Notes: generated by a model not told the origin, from the letters alone. 64,000 nt of DNA from Chrysoperla carnea (GCF_905475395.1 NC_058342.1:6421501-6485500); one strand, 5' to 3'. Numbered from the stretch's first letter, positions 1-11,558 are shown. Made by a program: numbers and translations.

Positions 1-1130
1 TAAAAACATCGTAACCACCCGGATTATTGAAAAAACATCCCCCAAAGTTGTCATTTTTATTTTATTCCTGCTAGAAAGATAGGATTTTCACCAATATACC
101 AAAAAAAGGTCACATTAACGGAATTCTTCGCAAAATTTCTTTATCAACATATCACTCGGAAAGTCGGATAAACGACCCCGAAAATTATGTTTTTCCGTTG
201 TACTTGCTCGAAAGATGGGACTATCACTAATTGACCCCAAATAAATTCGCATTAATATAATACTTCGAAAAATTCTCTAACTCTAATGGCAACAGAAAAC
301 CTCGAAAAATCAGAAAACCCCCCGGAAATTCGAAAAATCACCCCATAAAATTACGTTTTTTTGTTGTATACTTATAAGCTTTAAAGATGGGATTTTCACA
401 AATTGATCCAAAATAGTTTCGCATTAATAGAATACTTTGAAAAATATCTTTACTCGCATCGCAACCCCTCAGGAAATCGGGGAATCCCCTGAAAATAAGG
501 TTTTTAAGTTCTATAGAATGCTTGAAAGATGGGATTTTCAGCAAAAGTCTCAAAATAAAGTTTAATTAACATAATTTTTCTTAAAGTTTTATAACCTACA
601 TATTAACCCGCCGAAAAAGAAAAAACACCCCCAAAACTTACCATTTAAGAGAGATGCATTTTTGTTAGAGAAATGCAGTTTTTTGCCTTTGGTAGGAAAG
701 TTCTTGAGGCCATTCGATTGGCGGGATATTTTGGTGGCGATTTTTGGGTTGATATTTGGAGGAAGAGGTTTTAGGGAAATTTTTTAGGGGTGTGGGGGGG
801 GGGCATTGTGAGGCCGCCACAGGGTTTAGGAGGGAAACTGTACACATAACCAATACAAAACGACCAAATATGCGCGCTTGGAAAGAATAAGATATTGTAT
901 GCGCAGCTATAATATTCAGTATCAACACATGCGCAGAACTGAGATTAGTGACCAACCTGTGCGCACTATCAATATACCGGATGTTTTTGAAGTTTTCATA
1001 TGCTTGAAAATCGAGAAATAGTTTTAATTGAGGAAAATGCTTCAAATGGAAAAAAAAAAGTTTCAAAGGCACACATCTTATTCGGGCATCGAATTCGAGA
1101 TTCGAAGTTTTCAGGTTCAATTAAAATCTG
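1..1130. repeat. Left arm of a large inverted-repeat element
   Basis: This stretch is the approximate reverse complement of 8925-9880. The first ~600 bases are tandem units of roughly 150-170 bp, each with a 'GAAAGATGGGATTTTCA'-like core followed by a run like 'AATTGATCCAAAATA'. Bases 600-1000 carry a G-rich then TGCGCA-rich segment that reappears inverted at 8940-9350. The outer end probably lies left of base 1. No transposase is visible between the arms. It could be a foldback or large non-autonomous DNA transposon. ORFs here (for example on the minus strand at 665-1120) follow the repeat and are not believed to be genes. Confidence 0.7.
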
Positions 1131-1992
1131 ACTCTGATTCATAACTGACAAACATTAGATGCTCGCTGGAAGTTAGAAAGGTGTCCTTTATAAATACACA
1201 AACAATTTTTGTTTGAAACAGTTTTTTGTTAACCGCATAGTTAAGACAGTTAGTAGCAAAAAGTCTAGCTTTTCGTGTTCTTTATAGAACAAAAATGATC
1301 TCTGTAGAACAAAAAGCACTTTTATTGGATTTATTGTACTGACTACTAGTTATGGAGTAGTGTTTTGATTACCAGTTATGGAGAAGAGTGAACTTTTTAT
1401 TGAGCTTGAAAAACTAGGTCAAATTTGATGTCTGCGTTAGATGTGCGCACCCAACATTTTTCGCTCGAAGCATTTTTATCGATAATAGTTATTTTTAAAA
1501 CATATTTATACATAAGATATACGTTAGATTTATATATTATCTTTATGAAACCTGGAGTTTATGCGAATTAAAAAAACCTGTATGCAGCTAGGTAATTTAT
1601 ACATTAGTACTACGCCGCTCAAGAAAGAGATAGAATATTAAGCGGTTTAACTGTTACTCTTTGCGACTACGGGCACCATGGGGCGCATGCGCAAACTCCT
1701 ATTTCCATTTGTGTGAGAGAGATAGACTATAATTTGCTTGCTCCGTCTTAATGGAAACCGTATAACACGGTAAAATATTTTTTCTTATGCCTCCGAAACT
1801 CAAATATTCTTAAAGAGTCTCTCCTTCAAGACTCTACTTAATTGTTAATTTAATTATTAAAAACAAAAATGGCATAGAAATAATGTATTTTTATTTTTTA
1901 GTATTATTTCCGTCTCTTATGACTTCGCCCTGTCTTAATTAGATACTTCATACCTTGTAAAAAAGGAAAGCGAAAAAATTTTCAGTTGTAAA
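1131..1992. repeat. Inner part of the inverted-repeat element, left side
   Basis: Bases 1540-1850 are the reverse complement of about 5930-6245. Shared blocks include the TACTACGCCGCT region, the GCGCATGCGCAAA/GCATGCGAGCC region and the CTCCGTCTTAATGGAAACCG block. Bases 1131-1540 have no clear partner. The Copia element at 1993-5556 is inserted in the loop between the inner arms. No gene is seen. Confidence 0.6.
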
Positions 1993-2177
1993 TGTTGAGG
2001 AAATCCAAATAAAGCCCTTGTGGTTAAATATTTAGAAGTAGTTTATTGTCAAAATTGCGAGTCTATATATATTAAATAAATGCAGTCAAAGCATTAGATA
2101 AATAATAATTTGACATACATACTTAGCATGTGTAAGTTCATTGAATTAAGCAATATTATAAATACATATTTTCAACA
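1993..2177 (-). repeat. Copia LTR (3' LTR of the minus-strand element)
   Basis: 185-bp LTR with TGTTG...CAACA ends. Compared with the partner at 5381-5556 it has a 9-bp insertion near 2082-2095 and scattered substitutions. The purine run beside its inner edge (minus strand, AAGGGACGG, about 2178-2188) is the likely polypurine tract. Confidence 0.9.
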
Positions 2178-2415
2178 CCGTCCCTTAATTTAATATTACT
2201 GAAAAAACAATGAACTGATGTTGAAATAACAAAAATTATATAAATCATAAATTCTACAAAATTATTACAAATATATATTTATGCAGTGTAAAAATGACCA
2301 AGACACTGCATTCACAAAAATAAAAATTTGCTTAGAATAGTAAAAATGAATTAGGTATCATATTTCAAAACAGTGTATATCTAATTTATTGAAATAAAAC
2401 AATCACATTTCTAAT

Positions 2416-2643
2416 TTAAATATTTGTCTGTTTAAATACACTAAAAATTGTGTAAGCAATTTCAGAATTTGATGATTTATATTTGGTCCTTTTCTTTGCT
2501 CTACTAATTGAACCATTTTTATCTTGAGCTTGTCCTTTAGGATCACCAGCCATATTAACCCTCAATTTCTGCGGATGTTTCTGATCACCTTTCATTTGAA
2601 ATTTTTGCTTGCGCCTCTCTTTAACTCGTGCTCGAAGTAACAT
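2416..2643 (-). pseudogene. Copia pol 3' remnant, basic tail
   Basis: A 75-residue lysine/arginine-rich reading frame directly downstream, on the minus strand, of the gag-protease frame. It is separated from it only by a stop codon and a few bases. No catalytic domain is recognisable. It probably represents coding sequence between integrase and RT, or the extreme C-terminus, left after the internal deletion. Low complexity and position make independent function unlikely. Confidence 0.4.
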
Positions 2644-2652
2644 TGGAACTTT

Positions 2653-4119
2653 TCAAAATGCATTTGTAGTTGGTTTAGGCGTTTCACCGTCTTTAGATGA
2701 ATCTTCATATTCTTCAACAGATAATTGTTGATTTATTGGTCTACGAAGTTGTTCAATATTTTTAACTTCGTTTCCTGTTATGCCAGTTTCCTTTACGTTA
2801 TCATCATAGTAATCCAAACTGCATTGCTTCAAAATTTTCTTCTTGATATGTGTTTTTTCATTCAACATATTCATTGCATTTCTATAATCCACATTATTCC
2901 TTTTCCGGAATATTCTTGTTGGATCAATAACTAATTCTGTCATACGATCATATTTATCACCTTCGAATACGTTTCGTTTTGACTTTCCTGTATCTGCAGG
3001 CATAATTGGTAGACTTTTATCCATAACACTTACTGTATCTTTTAAACTTTCAGCTGACTCTCTTTTCATATCAGCTGCTTCACTACAGTTATTTATATCC
3101 CTTGGTTCCACAACAAAAACCATTTGATTTAATTTACGATCCATACTATCCATTAAATCAGATTCCATTGATTTCAAGATTTCCTTACACTTGGTTTCGT
3201 TGACCTTTAAAGAATTTCTTGTTTGCTTAGCATAAGCACAAGTTTTACAATTCTTTATTTTATTGTAGTCATCAGCACATTTTATTCTGTTTGTATAATT
3301 TCGCGTTTTTTTATTCAAACTCATGTGACCCAGTTTTCTATGTCCATTCATAGTAGTTTCATTTTGTTGACTCAGCATACATTTACTTATCGAACGAATC
3401 TTATACATGCCTTTTTCAGGTGTACTTCTTGCAATTATTTCGTTGTATTTATTGCGTATTGTACAGCCGTCCTTATTGAAGATTACAACATTTCCCTTTT
3501 CGACAATTTTGTTAACCGATAACAAATTGGCACATAATGTAGGTACGTGTAATACTTCCTTGACTTCGATATCATGTTCATTCGTTCTAATTGTAGTATT
3601 GCCAACACTCTTGACTTTCATTTTTGAACCATTTGGGCTCATTACTTTATTCTCATTTGCGGACCTTAATTCTCTGAATACATCAACATTCGGTGTCATG
3701 TGACTTGATGCTCCCGAATCTATGTACCAGTCGTGTGAATCTTGTTTTCCACACAACATAGCTTGAAACAAATACTCTTTTTCTGGTTTTCCATTTGGAC
3801 ATTTCTTGGACTTGTCACAATTGTAACTTAAGTGTTTAGTCGACCCACAATTGAAACACTTTTTCTTAAACTGCTTCTTCAGATATGCGTTCTTTTGTTT
3901 TTTCGAAAAAAACGCTTCGATGTCACTTTGTTGGCTTTCCAGAGTATCAATCAGTTTTGAAATTATTTGATCGGAAGTCATGTTAATTCCCGATGCCTCG
4001 ATTCCCATAATGAATGGTTTATATACGTCGCTTAGACCTGCTAATACAATAGCACCCAGCCATTCATCTGTTATGGTGAAACCAATTCCACTTCGAGCAA
4101 CAAATAATTTCGTCCACAT
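2653..4119 (-). pseudogene. Copia Gag-protease open frame lacking integrase and RT
   Basis: An open frame of 488 codons. It starts within gag helices (GFTITDEWLGAIVLAGL, the usual UBN2-type gag block). It continues through a CCHC zinc knuckle (CFNCGSTKHLSYNC, ~residue 90), the aspartic protease site (WYIDSGASSHMT, ~130) and a gag-pre-integrase segment with HRKLGHMS (~260). After residue ~310 the expected integrase core is replaced by a linker rich in charged residues, and no RT motif (YVDD) follows. The true gag start is in another frame at 4459, so a one-base shift near 4095-4115 breaks Gag. It is notable that the frame stays open for nearly 1.5 kb after losing the enzymes. Confidence 0.85.
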
Positions 4120-4459
4120 ACGACTGCATATTGTCGGTGTCTTCCAATCTGATTGATATCAAACTTCTAAGTAATCCAATTTTCCGTGACAGCCCCTTAT
4201 TCTCGTATAACCTTTTTAAGGTATTCCAAATTTCCAATGCTGAATCGCAAGAATCAATGTGAGCATAAATACATGATTCAACACACAGCGACAGCAATGC
4301 CTTACAGCTCTCCAGTTTGTCTACCCTTGATTCGGTTACTGGATCTGTTAAACAACCAGAAAATCCTTTGTATGCCGCAATCACATTCTTGATTGCAAAA
4401 CTCCAGGTATGATAATTTTCACTCTCATTTAATTTTTGGATACCAAAATCTGTCGACAT
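4064..4459 (-). pseudogene. Copia gag N-terminus
   Basis: Starts with a methionine at 4459 and reads as the N-terminal Copia gag region: KLNESENYHTWSFAIKN resembles the usual 'L.G.NY..W...' opening. SYVDEI occurs around residue 115. After that the meaningful frame continues in the overlapping frame (GIGFTITDEWL), so a small indel around 4095-4115 separates the two. Read together they form a typical Copia Gag, truncated in this copy. Confidence 0.85.
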
Positions 4460-4489
4460 TTTTCCTTTTTAATATTTATACACAATATA

Positions 4490-5300
4490 TTAAAAAATCC
4501 AAAAATAAATTCCAATTTCCAGGGAGAATCCAAAAATTATTTCCAACAAATAATTTAAATACTAAATTATATTTCCAAAAATTGATTCTTCAAATTATTT
4601 TTCCACAAATAATAAAAATAATTTTACCGCAAAGAAGAATTCAAATAATTTTTCATAAATTAAGTTTCCACAAATTAATTTTCACAGGAACCCAATAATT
4701 GGAGAATCCAAAAAAAAATTATTTCCAACAAATAATTTTACCATAAAAATTATTTTCCAAAAATGATTCTTCAAATTATTTTTTCCACAAAAAAATAAAT
4801 AAAATTATTTTACCACAAAGAAGAATCAAACAATTTTCTCAAATTAATTTTCCATAATTATTTCCATAGGAATCGAATAATTAATTTTCCAACAATTAAT
4901 TCTCTTCAAATAATTACCAAAATTATTTCCACTGGAATCGAATAATTAATTATCCACAAATTAATTATCTTCAAATAATTATAAAAATTATTTCCACTGA
5001 ATTCCAATAATTAATTTTCCACAAATTAATTGTATTCAAATAATTACAAAAATTATTTCTACAGGAAACCAATAATTAATTTTTCACAAATTAATTACAT
5101 GTAAATAATTCCAAAATTATTTCTGCAGGAATCCACTAATTAATTCTCCATAAATTAATACAAGTAAATAATTATCAAAATTATTTCTGCAGGAATCCAC
5201 TGATTAATTTTCCATAAATTAACCAAATAAATAATTATCAAAAATTATTCTGCAAGATTCCATAAACTTATTTTGAACACAAAATAATTTATTCAAATTG
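4490..5300. repeat. AT-rich tandem repeats in the Copia 5' leader
   Basis: Roughly ten imperfect units of about 60-90 bp between the primer-binding site and gag. Each contains AATTATTTCCA, a GGAATCC-like step, AATTAATTTTCCA and TTCAAATAATT. The array fills nearly all of the leader and has no coding content. Confidence 0.75.
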
Positions 5301-5368
5301 AAAGTTTTATATCATTTCAAGAAAGACCTCTTATTTTAAATTAACTACAACAATTAGGCTTAAACTAC

Positions 5369-5380
5369 GCTCTGCTACCA
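5369..5380 (-). other. Copia primer-binding site
   Basis: On the minus strand this reads TGGTAGCAGAGC immediately after the upstream LTR. It is close to the initiator-tRNA-Met half-molecule primer site (TGGTATCAGAGC) used by Copia elements. Confidence 0.85.
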
Positions 5381-5556
5381 TGTTGAGGAAATCGAAATAA
5401 AGCCCTTGTGGTTAAATATTTAAAAGTAGTTTATTGTCCAAATTGTGAGTCTATATATATTAAATAAAAGCATTATATAAATAATAATTTGACATACATA
5501 CTTAGCGCGTGTAAGTTCATTGAATTAAGCAATATTATAATTACATATTTTCAACA
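5381..5556 (-). repeat. Copia LTR (5' LTR of the minus-strand element)
   Basis: 176-bp LTR, partner of 1993-2177, with TGTTG and CAACA ends. It is flanked on the right by the TSD copy GTAAA at 5557-5561. The primer-binding site abuts its left edge. Confidence 0.9.
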
Positions 5557-5561
5557 GTAAA

Positions 5562-6245
5562 GCTTAATAAAAGATAACAGCTAAGAGAGTCTAATCAAGT
5601 TTTTCCAATTTATGTCGAAAAGTGAGCGAGATAAAATATCTTAATACTGGACCTTATTTGTAGCTAATAAAATTGTCTACAAAACATAAAGAATGTAAAA
5701 TTATTGGATCTCGCTTACTTTTGGGTATATTTTCAAAAATGGAGTAAAAGGTGGGTTTTGATATTTATTTTTTATATCTTGGAAATTAAGGGAGATAAAA
5801 TGTCTCAGTGCTGCATCTTTTTTGTAGCAAATGAAGTTGCCTACAAAGCAAAATTAATGAAAAACTGTTCGATCTTCCATACTTTTTGAGATTCAAAAAA
5901 CTATTATCCTGTCATAGATGTGTGCGAGACTCTCAAAAACAAACCGAAAAAGTGTTCTACCGCGTTACACGGTTTTCATTGAGACGGACGGAGCAAGAAA
6001 TAAATAGTCTACCTCTCGCACCTATGTAAGCTACGACTTTACGCATGCGAGCCATGGTGATCGCAGCCACAACGAGTAAGAGAGAAACACCTCAATTTTC
6101 TCTTTTGAATCTCTTTTTCAGCGGCGTAGTACAAATGTATAAATTACCTAAATGTGTAAAGGTGTTTTAATTCGTATTAATTCCAGATTTATATTGATTG
6201 TAAGTATCAATCAATATAAATCTAAAGTATCTATATAAATATAAA
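5562..6245. repeat. Inner inverted arm, right side
   Basis: Bases 5930-6245 match 1540-1850 in reverse complement (CGTTACACGGTTTTCAT, CGGACGGAGCAAG, GCATGCGAGCC, GCGGCGTAGTAC). Bases 5562-5930 hold two related ~130-bp AT-rich units (…GAGCGAGATAAAATATCTTAA… and …GGGAGATAAAATGTCTCAG…). No gene is seen. Confidence 0.6.
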
Positions 6246-6387
6246 TCTGAATAGTCGGTATCTGAGCTCATCTATCATCCACTGCTGCCGATCATAGGCC
6301 ATGTGAAAAAGATCAGCAGTATTTTGCGGAGAAAGGGAAGATAAAAAAGTTACTGCCTTTCTGCCTCTTGATTTGTTACCTTATACT

Positions 6388-6666
6388 TTACCGCTTAGTA
6401 CTAAATATTCTAAGGGCTGCTGTCTTATCACATGACCCACGAACTGCAGTTGCCTTGTTTTTTAGAGTCTTTATTAGTTCTCTTTTAGTACCAACTCTAT
6501 CCAGCACCTCTTCGTTTGATCTTTTTTCTTTCCACGAAACATTCAGTATACGTCTCCAAATCCACATTTCAAAGGCAAGTAAGGATGATTCCATTCTTTT
6601 AGAGATCGTCCATGCTTCACTGCCATACAACAAAACCGGCCAAATATAGCACTTGAAAAACCGCAA
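6388..6666 (-). pseudogene. LINE RT C-terminal region
   Basis: 92-codon frame with CYIWPVLLYGSEAWTISKRM followed by FEMWIWRRILNVSWKE and SNEEVLDRVGT. This is the block that follows the thumb in RTE-like LINE proteins. It ends before the usual C-terminus, and the rest is frameshifted. Confidence 0.8.
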
Positions 6667-6799
6667 TTTTGCTTTTACACTTATATTTTTATTTTGAAAT
6701 ATGCTTTTATATTTAAGGTAACTTTGCTTAGCTAGTACAATATGATTTTTAATTGCACTATCACTTTTTCCGTCACTTGTTACTACTTGCCCTAGATAT

Positions 6800-7036
6800 T
6801 TATATTTGGTAACTTATTGTATTGGTAAGCCTCCCAACAATTAATTTAATTTTTAATATTTTTTTGTTTTGTAGCTGCCATACAGACTGTTTTTTTATAT
6901 TAATTCCCCATTCTTCTAATTGTTGATGTAGCGTATTAAGTTGGATCTGAAGATTTTGTTCGCTATTTGCTAATAGTAATGATTCGTCAGCATATCGTAA
7001 ATTACTGATGTATTGACCATTAATATTAACTTCCAA
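6800..7036 (-). pseudogene. LINE reverse transcriptase palm fragment
   Basis: Reads NGQYISNLRYADESLLLANS, the motif C region. The catalytic YADD is altered to YADE. The leucine-rich helix NLQIQLNTLHQQLEEWGI follows. A changed catalytic Asp plus surrounding stops indicate an inactive copy. Confidence 0.8.
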
Positions 7037-7420
7037 TTTTGTTTTTCCGAAATATCATCTCTGTATATATGTTAAATAGCATTGCTCACATTACACATCC
7101 TTGACGCACTCCTCGCTCTATATCGATGTAATTAATTGATACATTTTCGTTAATTTTTACTGCCGATTGTTGATTCCAATACAGAGCTTGAATGATTCGA
7201 ATATCTTTACTATCTATATTCATTGCTTGAAGAATTTCAATAATTTTAGTGTGGTAAACTTTATAAAAAGCTTTTTTAAGGTCTAAGAAGCATAATTTTT
7301 TGGTACAAATCCAAATTGTTCCGGTCCTATTTCGGTATTCGTTTTGAAATAATTTTTGTGAACATTTTAATTACATGATTGGTCAAGCTTATTGGTCTAA
7401 ATTGATCACATTTGTTTGCT

Positions 7421-7981
7421 TTAGCATTCTTTGGGATCATAATGCAAATTGATTGGTTCATAGTGGTTGCTGGTAGATGACAAGTTTCTTATTCCTGTTT
7501 CTTCCATTGCTTTGATGAAGTCAATCGATACTTCGTCTGGACCTGTAGCTTCATTACCAATTAAAACTTTGTCATCTGATTTTTGTGGTCTCGTTCGGTC
7601 CGAAAACTGACTTCTAATATAGGTTTCCCATTTATTTTTATTATTGCTGTATTTTTTCTTCATCTTCCCATAGTACTTGGTTATAGCCACCTGTCAACAA
7701 TGAGATACCAAAATTATTTTTCTTACTAGCCGTTTCTTTTATTAATTGATAAACATCAATATTTTTTATTCCCTCTATTCGTTGACATTTAACATTAATT
7801 CATTCTTCTTTTGCATGTTACATTTTCTTCGTATTTGTTTGTGCAATTTTTTATATTTATCTTTATCTAAACCTTTTACAGCACGCCTTTGATTTATTAG
7901 AATTATGATTTCATCCGTCATACATTCTTGTTTTTTTAATTGTGGGTCTTTTTTTGGCATTTCTTCTGCTGTAGTATGCAT
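7421..7981 (-). pseudogene. LINE endonuclease-RT linker fragments
   Basis: Two short minus-strand frames (7421-7690 and 7775-7981). The upstream one carries 'LKKQECMTDEIIILINQRRA', typical of the post-endonuclease helix (WMTdEIL.L...RR). The other carries GPDEVSIDFIKAM, the RT motif normally read as GPDgI..E..K. Multiple frameshifts separate them. Confidence 0.7.
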
Positions 7982-8417
7982 TACGGTTTTTAGATGATCC
8001 CATGATTTCTCAATATCATCCTTTGTTACTATTTTACTTTTGCCAATTCTTTTTTTATTTCAAGCTGAGTTTTATCCTTAATTATTTCATCATAAGAGCT
8101 TTCTTGGCGTTTTTTGGATTGTTCTTTTTTGAGAAACTAATTTTTTTAAATTTATTTTAATTTTACAAACCACTGGAACATGGTCACTGGAAGCATCTGT
8201 ACCAGGAAATGTGCTAACATCTTTTATGGAGTATCCTTATCTTCTGTTAACGCCGACTGTGTTTCTTGAACCACGTATTCATTTTTACTTGCTGGTTCTG
8301 AGCGCACCAGTTAATAAATTTTTCGCCTTTTTCATTTATTTGACCTAAGCTGTATGTTCGAACTATATTTTTATATTGTTGGTTTCCCACTTTTGCATTC
8401 ATATCACCCATTATTCA

Positions 8418-8770
8418 TCAGATTTCAGTAGATTCGCATTGTGCGGTGATTTTATTTAGGTCACTATCAAATTTAGTAATGCTTTCTTTGGAATATTGTG
8501 ACGTCGGCGCATATACTTGTATGAGGTTTAATTTAATTGGGGTGTTCTTAATTTTTATCATTATGTTACGATCGGAAAAAGGCACAACACCCAGTATTCT
8601 TTTACTCAGCCGATGATCTATAATGAATCCTACTCCAAAATCATGAGTGTCTCCACCTGAATAAAAAACCTTGTACAAAACCATCCGTTGTTAATTCTCC
8701 ATTTTGCGTCCATCTTGTATGTTGGCTAATTTTTCTGATTGATACATTGTTCGTATATTCCATGTTCCTT
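8418..8770 (-). pseudogene. LINE apurinic/apyrimidinic-type endonuclease fragment
   Basis: The frame reads HDFGVGFIIDHRL, then IKLNLIQVYAPTS, then (other frame, about 8400-8420) VMGDMNAKVG. These are endonuclease blocks of LINEs: the GVgf…, the …VYAPT… and the GDfNA…G active-site motif. A stop separates the last block. The preceding start region at 8700-8770 reads WNIRTM-like in another frame. Confidence 0.8.
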
Positions 8771-8924
8771 TTTTCATTATTTTAGTTTATTTATTTATTT
8801 ATTTATTTAATTTAATTTTTTTTATTTTATTTATTTATTTTTTTTTTGTTCTGTGCTTTCCTTGATATTTTTTGGTAATCTAGTTCATCTATATGTCACT
8901 CATTACACTCGTTTTTAGCGTACA

Positions 8925-9880
8925 AAAGTTCGCCTACATCTTATATATCAATAGTGCGCAAAGGTTGATCACTTATTATAGTTCTGCACATGAGTTGATC
9001 GTGAACATTATAGCTGCACCTACAGGATTCTCATATCTTGCAAGCGCGCAAATTTAAACCTTGTATATGGGTTGTGCGCACAGGTTGATAACAAATTATA
9101 GTTCTGCACATGCATTGATCCAAAACATTATAACAGCTCGTACAGGGATCTTAAACATACAGTTCCTCCCTGAACCTTGAAGCGGTCACACAAAATCTCC
9201 CAAACCCCAAAAATTCTCTTAAACATTCATCCCCAAATTTCAACCCAAAAATCACCACCAAAATATCCCGCTAATCGAATAACTCCTTAGTTTGAAGAAC
9301 TTTCCGACCAAATGCACGACACTTCTATTATAAGAGTGCATCTCTCTTAAAGATCAAATTCAGTTAATTTAACCTTAGTTTGGATCTATTGGTGAACATC
9401 CGATCTTTGTAGCATTCATTGTATAGTACTTAAAAACCTAATTTTCGAGAGGTTTTCTGATTTTCCGAGGGTTTGCGATCCGGGTAACAAAATTTGACAA
9501 AGTATTCTATTAATGGGAAACTATTTTGGATCAATTAGTGAAAATCCCATTTTTGAAGCATGTAAGTACACAACAAAAAAACGGGTGGTAGCGATGTTGA
9601 TAGTGAAATTTTTCGAAGAATTCGGTTAAGGACACTTTTTTCGGATCGATTGGTGAAAATCCTATCTTTCTAGTATGAATAAACTAAAAATGGCAATTTT
9701 GGGGGATGCTATTTCAATATTTCGGGTGGCTGAGATGTTTTCATTGATATTTTTCGATATATTCAGTTAATATGACTTTATTTCGAGTAGATTGGTGAAA
9801 ATGCCATCTTACTAGAACGTATTGAATAGAAAATCGTTATTTTGGGGCGATTTTTCCATTTGGGGGGGGGGGGGGGTTGC
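8925..9880. repeat. Right arm of the large inverted-repeat element
   Basis: Approximate reverse complement of 1-1130. It begins with a ~118-bp unit present twice (GTGCGCA…GGTTGAT…TATAGTTCTGCACATG). It then has the C-rich block mirroring the G-rich block at 700-830, followed by ~150-170-bp tandem units to a G run at 9859-9873. No ORF of interest. Confidence 0.7.
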
Positions 9881-11558
9881 TATGAAAATGTTAAAGATTT
9901 CCGATTATTCCTTTCAAATGATTTCGCGTCGAGTGCAAAAAAGGGTATTTTTTCTATCATGCCGAGAAGTGCCTTATAGTTAGTATACTATAATCAATCA
10001 GTCAGTCACCTGCGCTTTTAATACAGGGGATGAAAACCCTTAAATTTTAATTTCTCTACGATTGCTGTTTGTAATTTTTTTAATAAATTAAAAAGAAAAA
10101 AAAAGTCCAATTTTAATATTTTTTTAATTGAATTTTAGTTCTCTGAGCGTACTAGCAGTAAAAGGGCGGTTTTTAATGGAAAATTTAAAAGCAAAGAAAA
10201 TCCACCGTTTTCTTTGCTTTTTTCTAATTATTTCGATATAATTTGAGCCGTATCAGAAAAAACTCGATTTCAGAGTCTTCCTTACTAGACTATACACTGT
10301 CTAACAAATTTCAGATATTGTTGTGTGAAAACATATTTGTATCTTTTTTTATTGGTTCTACTATTTATAAATATTATAAAAAAATACTGATGTCATTATC
10401 ACAAACCACATGGTCAGGTTTTTTAGGTTTATTTAAAAAAAATATTCGATTGCTTCGAATCGGGCTTGACCAGCGGCCTATGGATTACTACTGATTATAG
10501 TGTCATCAAGTCCGCCGCTGTACCAACTGGGCTCCCGATGGTTGTTATATATCAAAATATGGTATATATAGAAAAATGATGAGTTTATTTCAAACCCTTT
10601 ATAAGTTGGTAACATCAATCTTCATGTAGTTGAGCCAACCACTTATAGACTAGACATAACAGATATGTGCTCGTAGCAAGCAAATCCTATATTTGAAGCA
10701 AAATTAAAGATATGTTCTTTTAAGTCTATTTGCTTCACTTACACGATTATATATTCCAATTAAGTACAATTTTATTTTCCATCAATAAAATGCATGACTT
10801 TAAACTAAAATCAATCTCTTTCAAAGAAGTAATGATTTTGTTTATTTAACTTCAGTGATTTTGTATCAATGAATTCATATTTTAAATTCAATCCCATTCT
10901 ATTGTAAATACAAATATTTAGCTGTACTTTATCAAATCATTAGGAAATTGTTTGAAAGTATTTTTATTTTATTTCAATATGAAACGGCCAACTTCGGGAT
11001 GAGGTTCATGGTTATTATTTTATTTTATTTTTCAGTGTACAGCAATGAATTAAAAATTTTAATTGTGCAACTTTATCGTTCTCTCAGGAATCAATGCTCA
11101 ATAGCTAACATAGATAACAGACGAGTTTAAGAAGCAAAACTTTTTAGATGATTACATGACTGATTAAGAACTTAAGCATTATATTTTAATTAAAAAATAA
11201 ATAATAAAAGAAATAATGATAATTCATTCAATAGATTGTGGATGTTATGTGTGTACATTGAAACATACCTATGTATGTACGTATTTCATATATACTTTTC
11301 GCGGATCCGACAGGAGCAAAAAGCATATGAATTCCTCTTTGATAAAACAGAATTTCAAATATTTATTTAATGAATGTAATAATTAAAGTTTTCAACGCAA
11401 ACTTTAACGTTAATCATATTTCAATTATTATTTCTTTTTTTGTGTTTTTAATCAATAAACAACTTAACATTGACTATTCACTTTTATTCTTGAAAGATTG
11501 ATTTATGTTCCATTAAAATGATGTTTTCAGAGACTGATGAGGTTTTAAACATTTTTAG
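9881..11558. other. Non-coding upstream/intronic sequence with one dispersed repeat
   Basis: No convincing exon was found here. Bases 10741-11000 resemble 23779-23941 plus 24950-25010, so they belong to a dispersed repeat. The ORFs at 10243-10494 and 10948-11130 have no family signature. Missing N-terminal exons of the receptor gene may be in this stretch or outside the window. Confidence 0.5.

Larger units (their letters stand above)
1993..5556 (-). mobile_element. Ty1/Copia LTR retrotransposon, internally deleted
   Basis: A minus-strand Copia element bounded by two similar LTRs (1993-2177 and 5381-5556), each starting TGTTG and ending CAACA. A 5-bp duplication GTAAA lies at 1988-1992 and 5557-5561. 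A primer-binding site for initiator tRNA-Met lies just inside the upstream LTR (5369-5380). Gag, CCHC knuckle and protease are present. The integrase core, reverse transcriptase and RNase H are missing, so the element is non-autonomous. LTRs differ by a 9-bp indel and several substitutions. It sits inside the loop of the larger inverted-repeat element and is therefore younger than it. Confidence 0.92.
6240..8800 (-). mobile_element. Decayed non-LTR retrotransposon (RTE-like LINE)
   Basis: Minus-strand LINE carrying, in order, an apurinic-type endonuclease (8400-8780), the endonuclease-RT linker (7421-7981), an RT palm block (6800-7036) and the C-terminal region (6388-6666). Stops and frameshifts separate all pieces. 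Domain order and the C-terminal signature FEMWIWRRILNVSWKEK match the RTE-like LINEs often labelled 'craniofacial development protein 2-like' in insects. AT-rich sequence at 6180-6250 marks the 3' end. A T/A-rich run at 8785-8870 lies at the 5' side. It is inserted between inner and outer right arms of the large inverted-repeat element. Confidence 0.8.

Noticed and set aside
665..1120. 151-codon minus-strand ORF
   Set aside because: Lies in the left inverted-repeat arm, and its mirrored counterpart at 8925-9350 is not open.
2725..3703. Plus-strand ORFs overlapping the Copia Gag-protease frame
   Set aside because: Antisense shadows of the minus-strand Copia coding sequence.
10243..11130. N-terminal exons of the receptor in the ORFs 10243-10494 or 10948-11130
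   Set aside because: No ionotropic-receptor N-terminal features, no in-phase donor sites, and part lies in a dispersed repeat.
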